Shown here piece after piece: positions 15,304 through 23,503 of a DNA stretch of 64,000 bases. The stretch comes from Aristolochia californica (Eukaryota; Streptophyta; Magnoliopsida; Piperales; Aristolochiaceae). A model generated the notes under the pieces. It was not told where the DNA came from, did not search any database, and worked only from the letters and a program-made list of their open reading frames with translations. Both the position numbers and the translations under genes were made by a program. Within the stretch, counting starts at the first letter, position 1. Each line of letters starts with the position of its first letter. Where the stretch lies: contig JARWKL010000012.1 in the NCBI GenBank assembly GCA_029961685.1, positions 10,571,955-10,635,954 of the forward strand, in the 5' to 3' direction.

Positions 15304-17616
15304 GGAGTCAACACTCAGTTAAAAATCCCCGGCCTCCCCCTTTCCCCGACGATTGCAAAACCTGATATATAAAAACTAAAAGGAGCTTACAATCCATAAA
15401 AATTACAGACACTCTTTGGAATTATCTCTTTCTAAATTTGTGCATTGTGCATCTCCATTTTAGATGTACACATTTTTCTTAAATCGAAATTTTGAGTTTT
15501 CGCTCCACCTTCATACGGTAAAAAAAAAAAAAAAGGCTAATTGATAACAACAAAATGAAAATTTTAGAGTTTAGGTATGGAAAAAATTTAAAAAAATAAA
15601 AAATTTAAGTAAAGAAAATTTATTCACAAACCACAAATGAACACAAAAGTTTTGTTATCCAAGATTGGGAAATTCCACTAGTTCAACCCTAATAGCTTGG
15701 AATTTTACAAGAAAGAGATTTCTTCTACACGTGTTATAAAAATGGATATGCATGCTTGAAACATGTTAAAGATGCAAATGACCTATGGATCCAACGCTTT
15801 TAATGAGAATATAAAACGCTCATTAAATTCTTAAGTGAACGTGTTGTGGGATATTTACCCGAGTCAAATAAGCCATTATTTTGCCCGTTCGCAAAAAGCT
15901 GACCTAACAATCATAGATGATTGTACAGTGATTTTTAATTCATAACGGACTATATTATTATAAGAAATGACTTACGGATTGGGAGTCAACACTCATTTAA
16001 AAATCCCCCACCTCCCCCTTTTCCCGACGATAGCAAAACCTGAGAACTAACAACTGAAAAGAGCTTATAATCCTTAAAAATCACAAACACTCTTTGGAAT
16101 TATATCTCTCTACATTTGTGCATTGTGCATCTCCATTTTAGATGTACGCTTTTTTCATAAATCAAAACTTTGAGTTTTCGTTCTCCCTTCATGCCGTAAA
16201 CAAAAAAAAGGTAAATAAATCACAACAAAATGGAAATTTTAGAGTTTATGTATGGAAAAAAATTAAAACAATAACAAATGTAAGTAATGAAAATTCATTC
16301 ACACACCACAAATGAACACAAAAATTTTGTTATCGAAGATTTGGAAATTCCACTAGTTCAACCCTAATAGCTTGGAATTTTACAAGAAAGAGATTTCTTC
16401 TACACGTGTTTTAAAAATGGATATGCATGCTTGAAACATGTTAAAAATGCAAATGACCTATGGATCCAAAGCTTTTAAAGTGAATAACAAACTCTCATTA
16501 AATTCTCTAGTGAACGTGCGGTGGGATATTTACCCGAGTCAAACAAGCCATTATTTTGCCTGTTTACAAAAAGTTGACCTAACAATCATAGATGATTGTA
16601 AAGTGATTTATCATCCGTAACGGGCTATATTTTTGTAAGAAATGACTTACGGATTGGGAGTCAACACTCAGTTAAAAACACCCCGCCTCTCTTTTTTCTC
16701 GACGATTGCAAAACCTGAGATATAAAAACTAAAAGAGCATAAATTCCCTGAAAATTACAGACACTCTTTGCAATTATCTCTCTACATTTTTGCATTTTGT
16801 GTCTCCTTTTTAAATGTACACTTTTTTCTTAAAACAAAACTATGAGTTTTCTCTCTCCCTTCATCCCGTAAACAAAAATAGGCACATAGATCACAACAAA
16901 ATGAAAATTTTAGAGTTTATGTATGGAAAAAATTTTAAAAATAACAAATGTAAGTAAAGAAAATTTATTCACAAACCAAAAATGAACACAAAACTTTTGT
17001 TATCCAAGTTTGGGAAATTCCACTAGTTCAACCCTAATAGCTTGGAGTTTTACAAAAAAGAGATTTCTTCTACACTTGTTTTAAAAATGGATATGCAAGC
17101 TTGAAACATCTTAAAGATGCAAATGACCTATGGATCCAAAGCTTTTAAAGAGAATAAAAGACGCTCATTAAATTCTCTAGTGAACGTGCAGTGGGATATT
17201 TACCCGAGTCAAACAAGCCATTATTTTGCCCGTTTTCAAAAAGTTGACCTAATAATCATAGATGAATTGTAAAGTTATTTATCATGTGAAAGGCTATATT
17301 TTTGTAAGAAATGACTTATGTATAGGGAGTCAACACTCAGTTAAAAATCCCCCATCACCCCCTTTTCCCGATGATTGCAAAACCTGAGATATAAAAACTA
17401 AAAAGAGCTTGCAATCCCTAAAAATTACAGACACTCTTTCGAATTATCTCTTTCAAAATTTGTGCATTGTGCATCTCCATTTTAGATGTACACTTTTTTC
17501 TTAAATTAAAATTTTGAGTTTTCGCTCCCCCTTTATACCGTAAAAAAAAAAGAGGCAAATTGATAACAACAAAATGAAAATTTTAGAGTTTATGAGTGGA
17601 AAAATTTTTAAAAAAT

Positions 17617-17631
17617 AAAAAATAAAAATAA
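17617..17631. other. Orientation and subfamily switch point
   Basis: To the left the sequence is A in forward orientation (TTTTAGAGTTTATGAGTGG, then A-rich). To the right it is B in reverse orientation (ATAATGGCTTGTTTGACTC, then TATCCCACTGCACGCTCAC). The joint lies inside AAAAATAAAAAATAAAAAT, which both partners resemble. The two sides enter at different phases of the monomer, so the joint is not the centre of a long palindrome. Confidence 0.9.
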
Positions 17632-19661
17632 TGGCTTGTTTGACTCCGGTTAATATCCCACTGCACGCTCACTTGAGAATTTTGGATCCATAGGTCATTT
17701 GCATCTTTGACATGTTTCAAGCATGCACACCACATTTAAAACGTGTAGGCTGAATTAGAAATCTTTTTCTTATAAAATTTCAAGCAGTTAGGGTTGAACT
17801 AGCAGAATTTGCCAAAATTGGATATTAAAACTTTTGTATTCATTTCTGGTGTGTATAAATTTTCTTTACTGTCATTTGTTGTTGTTTTAAATTTTTAGAA
17901 TTCATAAACTCTAAAATTTTCGTTTTGCCTACTTTCTTTCTGTTTACGAGATAAGGGGAAAAGTAAAAACTCAAGTTTTGATTTAAGAAATAAGTATACA
18001 TCTAAAATAAAAATGCCCAAAATGTAGAGAGAGATAATCCCAAATAGTGTCTACAATTTTTAGGGATTGTAAACTCTTTCTCGCTTTTATATATTAGGTT
18101 TTGCAATCGTCAGAAAAAAGGTTGACGCGGGGGGATTTTTAACTGAGTGTTGACTCCCAATCCATAAGCCATTTATTACTAAAATGTAGCCCATTACACA
18201 TGACTGACCTATAAATCAGTTTACAGTCATCAATGATTGTTAGGTCAGCTAAAAGTAAATGGGCAAAATAATGGCTTATTTGACTTGGGTAAATATCCCA
18301 CCGCACTCTCACTTGAGAATTTGGGATCCATTGATCATTTGCTACTTTGACATGTTTCAAGCCGACACACCCACATTTAAAACATGTGTAGGATCAATTA
18401 AAAATCTCTCTCTTATAAAATTTTATGTTGTTAGGGTTGACCTAGTAGAATTTCCCAAACTTGCATATCAAAAATTTTGTGTTCATTTCTAGTGTGTGAA
18501 TAAATTTTCTTTACTTACACTTGTTGTTGTTTGAAATTTTCTACATACATAAACTTTAAAATTTTCGTTTTGCCTTCTTATCTTTCTGTTTTCGAGATCA
18601 AGGGAAAACTGAAAATTCAAGTTTTAATTTAAGAAAAAAGTATACAACTAAAATGGAAATGCACAAAATGTAGAGTGAGATAATCACAAAAAGTGTCTGT
18701 AATTTTTAGGGAGTGTAAACTATTTCTAGCTTTTATATTAGGTTTTGCAATCATCGGGAAAAAGGGGGAGGCGGGGGGTTTTTATTTGAGTGTTGACTCC
18801 CTACCCATAAGCTATTTCATTAAAAAATGTAGCCCTTTACGCAAGATTGACCGATAAATCACTTTACAATCATCAACGATTATTAGGTCAGGTAAAAGTA
18901 AATGGAAAAAATAATGGGCTTGTTTGACTCGGGTAAATATCCCACTGCAAGCTCACTTGAGAATTTAGGATCTACAGGTCATTTGCATCTTTGAAATGTT
19001 TCAAGCATCCACACCCACATTTAAAACATGTGTAGCATCAATTAGAAATCTCTTTCTAATAAAATTCCATGCTGTTAGGACTGAACTAGCGGAATTTCCC
19101 AAACTTGGATATCAGTACTTTTGTGTTCATTTCTAGTGTGTGAATAAATTTTCTTTACTTACATTTATTTTTTTTTAAAATTTTTTGCATACATAAGCTC
19201 TAAAATTTTCAGTTTGCCTTCTTATCTTACTGTTTATGAGACCAATGGAAAAGCGAAAAACTCAAGTTTTGATTTTTGAAAAAAGTATACATCTAAAATG
19301 GAAATGCACAAAATGTTGAGATAGATAATCCCAAAAATTGTCTGTAATTTTTAGGGATTGTAAACTCTTTCTAGCTTTTATATATTAGGTTTTGCAATTG
19401 TCGGGAAAAGGGGGAGGCGGGTGGATTTTTAACTGAGTCTTGACTCCCAATCCATAAGTCATTTCTTGAAAAAATGTAGCCTGTTACGCATGACTGACCG
19501 ATAAATCACTTTACAATCATCAATGATTGTTAGGACAACTAAAAGTAAATAGGCAAAATAATGGCTTGTTTGCCTCGGGAAAATATCCCACCACACGCTC
19601 ACTTGAGAATGTTGTATCGATAGGTCATTTACATCTTTGACATGTTTCAAGCATGCACACC
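17631..19661 (-). repeat. Satellite array, subfamily B, left segment
   Basis: About three B monomers in reverse orientation, with the landmark AAATATCCCA (or variant) at 17651, 18291, 18935 and 19581 (spacing 640-646 bp). By eye these units carry more private changes than B units further right, for example CACACCACATTTAAAACGTG at 17,725-17,744, as is common at array edges. The fourth monomer is split at 19,661 by the retroelement. No gene is visible. Confidence 0.94.
19657..19661. repeat. Target-site duplication, left copy (ACACC)
   Basis: The five bases ACACC directly before the LTR start TGATAGATGC. The same five bases resume the satellite at 23,499-23,503. Five-base duplications are usual for Ty3/gypsy integration. 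Because the final PPT bases also match the satellite, the duplication could be read as up to eight bases (TGCACACC). Confidence 0.75.
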
Positions 19662-19989
19662 TGATAGATGCTATATTCTGACATGAGAACTAAGTTAATT
19701 ATAATGGAATAACCTTTATAATTGTGTTATAGGTGGTTATTTATCGGTTTTCAAATGAAATGAGCATTTATTGAATTTGGCATTAATCACTATCGATATT
19801 GCATATTTTTCTCTCCTGAATTATATTTCATTGTTTTTAAGGTTTATTTCTTCCTGAAATGCTTTTTATAGATTTAATTATGGAATTTCAGGAGAATAAT
19901 GGTGGAGAAGGAGATATTTACCAAAATGGCCTTAGTGAAATGGAGATGATTTTTAGGTCAAATCGTTTTAAAATAAATAAGATCGTATT

Positions 19990-20563
19990 TAAAGCAAGAG
20001 AGGGGCATCGAAAGGAGAGGTCGAAAGGGGACCCGAGAGGGGAGCGTGAACAGAAAACAGAGTATCGACCGGAAACAGGGGAGGACCCGAGAGGAGTTCC
20101 CCACCGTCGTTCGCTGGGCCAATACCTTTCGCCGCGCCACCGTCATCCACCGCCGTCCACCGCCGTCCAGCAACCGAGAACAAACCCGAGGAGAGCTCGA
20201 GAGAGTCTCTGTCGAGGTGAGTTCGACAGTCGTAGCTCGCCAGGCCGAGAAGAGATCCGAGAGGGCTTCACCGGTGCCACTTCCGCTTTTCCGACTATCC
20301 TCCGGTGTCGGTTACGTATTTCCGACCAGTCCCGGAGCTATTCCGACTCCAACCGAGACTCGCGAGAGCCGGTTAGAGAACGTCAGCTCTGTTTCACTCT
20401 TCGCCGGACGTTCCCTCCATCCGTCGGCTTCCAACCATCGTCTTCGGCGTCGTCTCTACCTCCGGCCACTCACTCTTGCCAACCCGAAGCCATTGATTTC
20501 GGGAAATTGCAGCACCCGTGAGAACGAGTTGCTGCCCGAACGAGAGGAGGAAGAAGGGGAGTA
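19990..20563 (+). other. GC-rich block inside the LTR, with a 220-codon open frame
   Basis: A CpG-containing, GC-rich stretch (for example CGCCGTCCACCGCCGTCCAG at 20,151-20,170) in a window that is otherwise strongly AT-rich. An ATG frame of 220 codons (19,859-20,521) and a second of 172 codons (20,046-20,564) overlap here, and shorter frames exist on the minus strand. The predicted products are rich in Arg, Ser and Pro and look like low-stop GC-rich sequence, not a recognised domain. It probably belongs to the R/U5 or leader part of the LTR. Captured host sequence is possible but unsupported. Confidence 0.6.
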
Positions 20564-20865
20564 ATTCGTCATTATTTAATTTAATTTTTTATATAGTTTG
20601 AACTTAGGTTTTGAATGTTAATTGAATCTGATTTGATAATTAAGGTTTATTTAAGATTTGTTTTCTGGATATTTGATTAAATTAGCTAATTAGGGTAAGA
20701 TTATAATCGAGGATGGATTTTGGTATTTTAATCCGATTCTGTCTTGAACTCTAGGCGCCCGAGAGGGGCTAGATGCAAGGATTGAGAATCCGGATTCGTG
20801 GTTACGTGGCGCTCGAGAGAGGCATGAATCACGTTAAAATTCAGAGTTGATGTTTCCTGTTGTGC

Positions 20866-20935
20866 AAGTAGTTAATTAAATTATTGGTTGATAATTTAGG
20901 AAGTAGTTAATTAAATTATTGCTTGATAATTTAGG
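20866..20935 (+). repeat. 35-bp tandem duplication in the LTR
   Basis: Two adjacent 35-bp units (20,866-20,900 and 20,901-20,935), each starting AAGTAGTTAATTAAATTATT. They differ at one base (GGTTG against GCTTG). This is a small local duplication in the AT-rich right half of the LTR. Confidence 0.92.
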
Positions 20936-21115
20936 ATATAATTAGTGTTTAGTTCAGATTAATTCATCATATTTGGTTAGGCTAGTTGACTGAAGAATAC
21001 ACAAAATTCAATCCTCCCTGTGGATATGACCCTCGCTTACTGCTAGATTACATGAACGATTCGTACGCTTGCGAGGTATAAAAGTCGATGTAACTAAAAT
21101 TCTACATCAAGTTTT

Positions 21116-21131
21116 TGGCGCCGTTGCCGGG
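21116..21131 (+). promoter_or_regulatory. Primer-binding site for tRNA-Asp
   Basis: TGGCGCCGTTGCCGGG is the exact complement of the last 16 bases of plant tRNA-Asp including CCA; the next base (A) departs from it. The site lies six bases (AGTTTT) after the LTR end, as expected for minus-strand DNA priming. Athila-type elements are known to use tRNA-Asp. Confidence 0.9.
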
Positions 21132-21362
21132 AAGGCACGTATTAAGTGTATTTCTTTGTTCTCCATGGTCTTAGGTTAGATTTATTTTTATTTTATTTTA
21201 TTTTATTTTATTTTATTTATTTATTTTTTATTTTTTACTTTCATAATTTTAGCTTGGTGATTTTGTATGGAATTATTTTTATTTCTTCTAGTTAGTTCAT
21301 ATTTTTAGTAGTGATTTTGTTAGCTTAATTTGATAGTTCATTTTGTTTTTTTTTGTGTTTTT
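21132..21362 (+). other. Retroelement leader with a TTTTA microsatellite
   Basis: Untranslated leader between the PBS and the gag ATG. It contains a (TTTTA)n/(TTTA)n tract at 21,182-21,237 and other T-rich runs. An upstream ATG near 21,163 is followed by a stop within four codons. No coding sequence is seen here. Confidence 0.75.
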
Positions 21363-21488
21363 ATGCACGGGCACCGTTCCCTAGGTGGACCATTAGCTCC
21401 CTTTGTTGAAGAGGTAGAACAGATTTGTAGGAAAACACCCGAAGTCAAAGTAGGAGCTACCATGGCCAATCAGGGTGAACCATTATAG
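21363..21488 (+). pseudogene. gag: gag N-terminal remnant
   Basis: An ATG at the expected place after the leader opens 41 codons ending in TAG at 21,486-21,488. The peptide includes GGPLAPFVEEVEQICRK and then MANQGEP. Its position suggests the start of gag, but the sequence match to gag families is weak by eye. Athila gag proteins are several hundred residues, so nearly all of it is missing. The frame after the TAG is the same frame as the integrase remnant, which suggests one internal deletion joined the two and the stop came with, or after, that event. Confidence 0.55.
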
Positions 21489-21647
21489 TTACCTGCAGCA
21501 GGGAAGCTAAGATCCAGGTGGTCCGGTCCATTTGAGGTCACACAGATGTTTCCTCATGGCGCTATTGAGATCCGCAATCACGGAGACGGGTCGGTCTTCA
21601 AAGTTAACGGTCAGAGGCTCAAATCGTATCTTGAGAATTCATCTTGA
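21489..21647 (+). pseudogene. pol: Integrase C-terminal remnant (end of pol)
   Basis: About 52 codons ending in TGA at 21,645-21,647. The signature [15 protein letters not shown], then FPHGAIEI, then [12 protein letters not shown] is the characteristic tail of plant Ty3/gypsy (Athila/Tat-type) integrase. The zinc-binding and catalytic D,D,E parts, reverse transcriptase, RNase H and protease are all absent. The upstream limit is the deletion joint, probably between about 21,475 and 21,500. This is a non-functional fragment; in the intact family it inserts the element cDNA into host DNA. Confidence 0.88.
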
Positions 21648-22279
21648 ATGCGTTAGAGTCTTGCTTACGACTATAAACTTAGCACATTGTGGGCAATCCC
21701 CACGTTTCTATCCCTTTGTAGATTATAGTTTTATTTTTATTTTATTTTATTTTATTTATTTATTTATTTATTTATTTATTATTATTTTTTGGTTTATTCA
21801 TTCTTATTTGCCGGCTGAGAGCATAAATGGTTCCGGTAGTCGATGACCAGACTTTTAGTCCCTAGTTTGAGAGGTTTGTACTCAAACAATCGTTCTGGGA
21901 TTGACCAGTTCGATCTTGAAGTATTGAATGAAAACCTTATGGTGAGTAACTTAAGGACTTGTGTTCAGCGTGTGATTCCTGCTGCCTTCAGTGGTCAGTC
22001 ACACGGAGATTTCTTCAAAGTGTGATGTGGGATAGCGGTTTCATCTACGGATGATTACCTATGGGTACGGCTGATACGAGTAAACCTTCTTCGAGGGAGA
22101 CTATGTATCATTCCTGGGGGTCTTTATTGAATTTTCGGTATTATTGTTGATGACCAAACACATATGGTCCCACCTATGGATTTAGGAGTCCTGAGGGAGC
22201 TTAACCCTCACCCTGCTGGAGTATAACTAGCTAAGTTGTTATTCGTTTTTGTAGTCGTTCTCGTGTTTTAACTTTTCCC
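21648..22279 (+). other. Retroelement region after pol, non-coding
   Basis: Contains a second (TTTTA)n/(TTTA)n microsatellite at 21,729-21,790. The rest is sequence without recognisable domains. Open frames of 104 and 60 codons overlap it, but the first is a shifted-frame reading of the integrase remnant running into the microsatellite. Confidence 0.7.
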
Positions 22280-22305
22280 CATTGAGGACAATGTCAGGTT
22301 TAGGT

Positions 22306-22338
<33 letters not shown>
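22280..22338 (+). promoter_or_regulatory. Internal polypurine-like motif with a 31-G run
   Basis: CATTGAGGACAATG (22,280-22,293, itself a small inverted repeat) followed by TCAGGTTTAGGTTT and then 31 consecutive G (22,308-22,338). A CATTGAGGACAATG motif followed by a TTTGGGGG tract is common between pol and the 3' LTR in plant Athila/Tat elements. The G run is far longer than usual and may vary in length or be a sequencing or assembly effect. Confidence 0.75.
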
Positions 22339-22339
<1 letters not shown>

Positions 22340-23480
22340 AGGAAACGACTCTTTTATGTCTTAGCAATAATTTTCTTTTGATTTCTGTTCCCGGTTTTCA
22401 AATTACTCCTCTTAGTATGTGGTTAACATTAGTAGAGTTAAAATAAGTTGATCAAATGTGTTTCAAAATTTTTCATAAAACTATGTAGAATATGCCTATT
22501 AGAAATCTGATATCATTTGTTGTGATCCATGAGAATTCAGTGGGATAACTTACTATTGCATTAGACTTGGAACTTAGTTGCAAAAGAGAACATGTAAATC
22601 TAGTGTTGATCTATGTTAGTCTGAATAGTCTTGTATGCCTGTTTGAACTCATTCCTTTTTATACCTCAGTGAAATTCCTTGTTGTAATGTATGAATGCAA
22701 ATGGAAATGCTCTTGCTTGCAAAAGACAGATAACTTCAGAAACAGCCAGGGCAAACCCAGGGACATGCACCGGAACAGTCGGTTACTTAAAAATAAGTGT
22801 ATGTGCAGTGAAGACGAATACAAAATGGTGGTAATACCAAAAGTATTCAGTGAAACAAAAATTACGCTGGTAATAGCAAAAGTGCGCTGGTAATAGCGTA
22901 AAATGGTTTTAAATCTGGAAGCAATGAGTTTCCTAAACTTTGATGATGAATTGTAATTTGAAAGAAGTTGCAAGTCAAGATTGAAATTGGTATATTTCTT
23001 TTGTGAGATTGTTAGACAACAGGCTTACTCTGCTATTTTCTCTTAATTGTGATGTGACCAGGATTTTATTGTTATTTGTTGCCTCTTTGTTCTATTGAAG
23101 TAATAGCTTATGGGTCACATTGGTTCAGGTGGAGTAACAATGAGTGTATTTGGATTGATAATAGGCTATATTTTACACATGTTTTCAAATTTCGCAAGAT
23201 CTCATATGATTTTCAGATATTTTACGATACTAAGTGTTAGTCATATGCTAATGAGGAGTAAATTTTGTTCAATTTTCCTTTTTATATTATTGATTTATAT
23301 GAATTTTGTGGGTAAATTCCATGCAAACCCTCACGAGACATAACTCGTCCACTACTGCAGAGTAGGGGTTTAACGGCTTGTTGCATGCGCTAAATGCAAT
23401 TGTGCTCCCTACGAAAGTGGCATTTTGTTTTCCTAGGCTTAATTTTGGTTCGATTGTTGTTTTGCTAGGGACTAGCAAAG
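22339..23480 (+). other. Retroelement 3' non-coding region
   Basis: About 1.1 kb between the G run and the terminal polypurine tract. It has moderate AT content and no recognised domain. Open frames of 60-108 codons occur on both strands without family resemblance. GGTAATAGC recurs at about 22,869 and 22,889 and may mark a short local repeat. Such long non-coding 3' regions are normal for Athila-type elements. Confidence 0.7.
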
Positions 23481-23497
23481 ATTTAGGTTTGGGGGTG
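23481..23497 (+). promoter_or_regulatory. Terminal polypurine tract
   Basis: ATTTAGGTTTGGGGGTG, preceded by GGGACTAGCAAAG. This is the form that normally sits directly before the 3' LTR in plant Athila/Tat elements and primes plus-strand DNA. Here the next bases are CACACCCACC, satellite sequence, where TGATAGATGC (the LTR start) would be expected. Confidence 0.82.
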
Positions 23498-23498
23498 C

Positions 23499-23503
23499 AC
23501 ACC
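23499..23503. repeat. Target-site duplication, right copy (ACACC)
   Basis: ACACC repeats the five bases before the 5' LTR (19,657-19,661). Satellite sequence continues from the same monomer phase, though the next stretch reads CACCCACCTTTTGTGTAGG where other monomers have CACCCACATTTAAAACATGT, a local change of about 6 bp. Confidence 0.72.

Larger units (their letters stand above)
1..17622 (+). repeat. Satellite array, subfamily A (about 672-bp monomers)
   Basis: Tandem array of about 26 monomers, all in one orientation, continuing off the left edge. The landmark GGTGGGATAT (or its variant) falls at 107, 781, 2115, 2787, 3460, 4124, 4794, 5464, 6138, 6811, 7482, 8154, 8827, 9498, 10142, 10816, 11487, 12158, 12830, 13506, 14178, 14831, 15845, 16520 and 17190; the unit near 1,450 has lost it through a small deletion. 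Spacing is mostly 664-676 bp. The sequence is strongly AT-rich. Diagnostic A features are GGATCC followed by AAAGCTTTTAAAG (a BamHI site next to a HindIII site in many units) and a doubled TTGTGCA motif. Monomers differ by scattered substitutions and small indels. Open frames of 60-105 codons inside the array are incidental. No gene is visible in this stretch. Confidence 0.96.
19662..21109 (+). repeat. 5' LTR (about 1,448 bp)
   Basis: It starts TGATAGATGC at the satellite junction and ends CTACATCA six bases before the PBS, giving the usual short terminal inverted repeat (TGAT/ATCA). The right part has wording typical of plant Ty3/gypsy U5 ends: CCTGTGGATATGACCC at 21,019, then GAGGTATAAAAGTCGATG near 21,074. 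The left 320 bp is AT-rich, the middle (about 19,990-20,563) is markedly GC-rich, and the rest is AT-rich again. TATTTAAA at about 19,986 could be a TATA element, but I cannot place the transcription start. No second copy of this LTR exists in the window. Confidence 0.85.
19662..23498 (+). mobile_element. Athila-like Ty3/gypsy remnant with one LTR
   Basis: Order on the plus strand: 5' LTR, PBS for tRNA-Asp, leader with a TTTTA microsatellite, gag-start remnant, integrase C-terminal remnant, long 3' non-coding region with two polypurine tracts, then satellite. Most of gag and nearly all of pol are gone, and there is no 3' LTR. Landmarks either side of the insert are 4,482 bp apart; subtracting 3,837 bp leaves 645 bp, one normal B monomer, so the insertion cost the satellite almost nothing. 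The first bases of the right flank have lost about 6 bp relative to other monomers. The placement near Athila/Tat (chromodomain-lacking Ty3/gypsy) is by motif recognition, not by phylogeny. Confidence 0.88.

Noticed and set aside
17560..17700. Long perfect palindrome at the orientation switch
   Set aside because: The two sides enter at different monomer phases, so no extended hairpin centres on the joint.
25..19650. Open frames of 60-105 codons in the left satellite segments as genes
   Set aside because: They recur only because the monomer recurs, have no recognisable domain, and are broken in most units.
19958..20183. Minus-strand frames of 64-71 codons in the GC-rich LTR block
   Set aside because: High GC lowers stop frequency in all frames; no domain, and they lie antisense inside an LTR.
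21182..21237. TTTTA microsatellites as independent insertions
   Set aside because: They lie within continuous retroelement sequence and look like ordinary local expansion; both tracts (also 21,729-21,790) are inside the element.
21532..21846. 104-codon plus-strand frame overlapping the integrase remnant
   Set aside because: It is a shifted frame of the integrase tail running into the TTTTA microsatellite; the true frame ends at 21,647.
22567..22973. Overlapping 108- and 104-codon frames on opposite strands in the 3' region of the element
   Set aside because: No family resemblance; they lie in a region that is non-coding in Athila-type elements.
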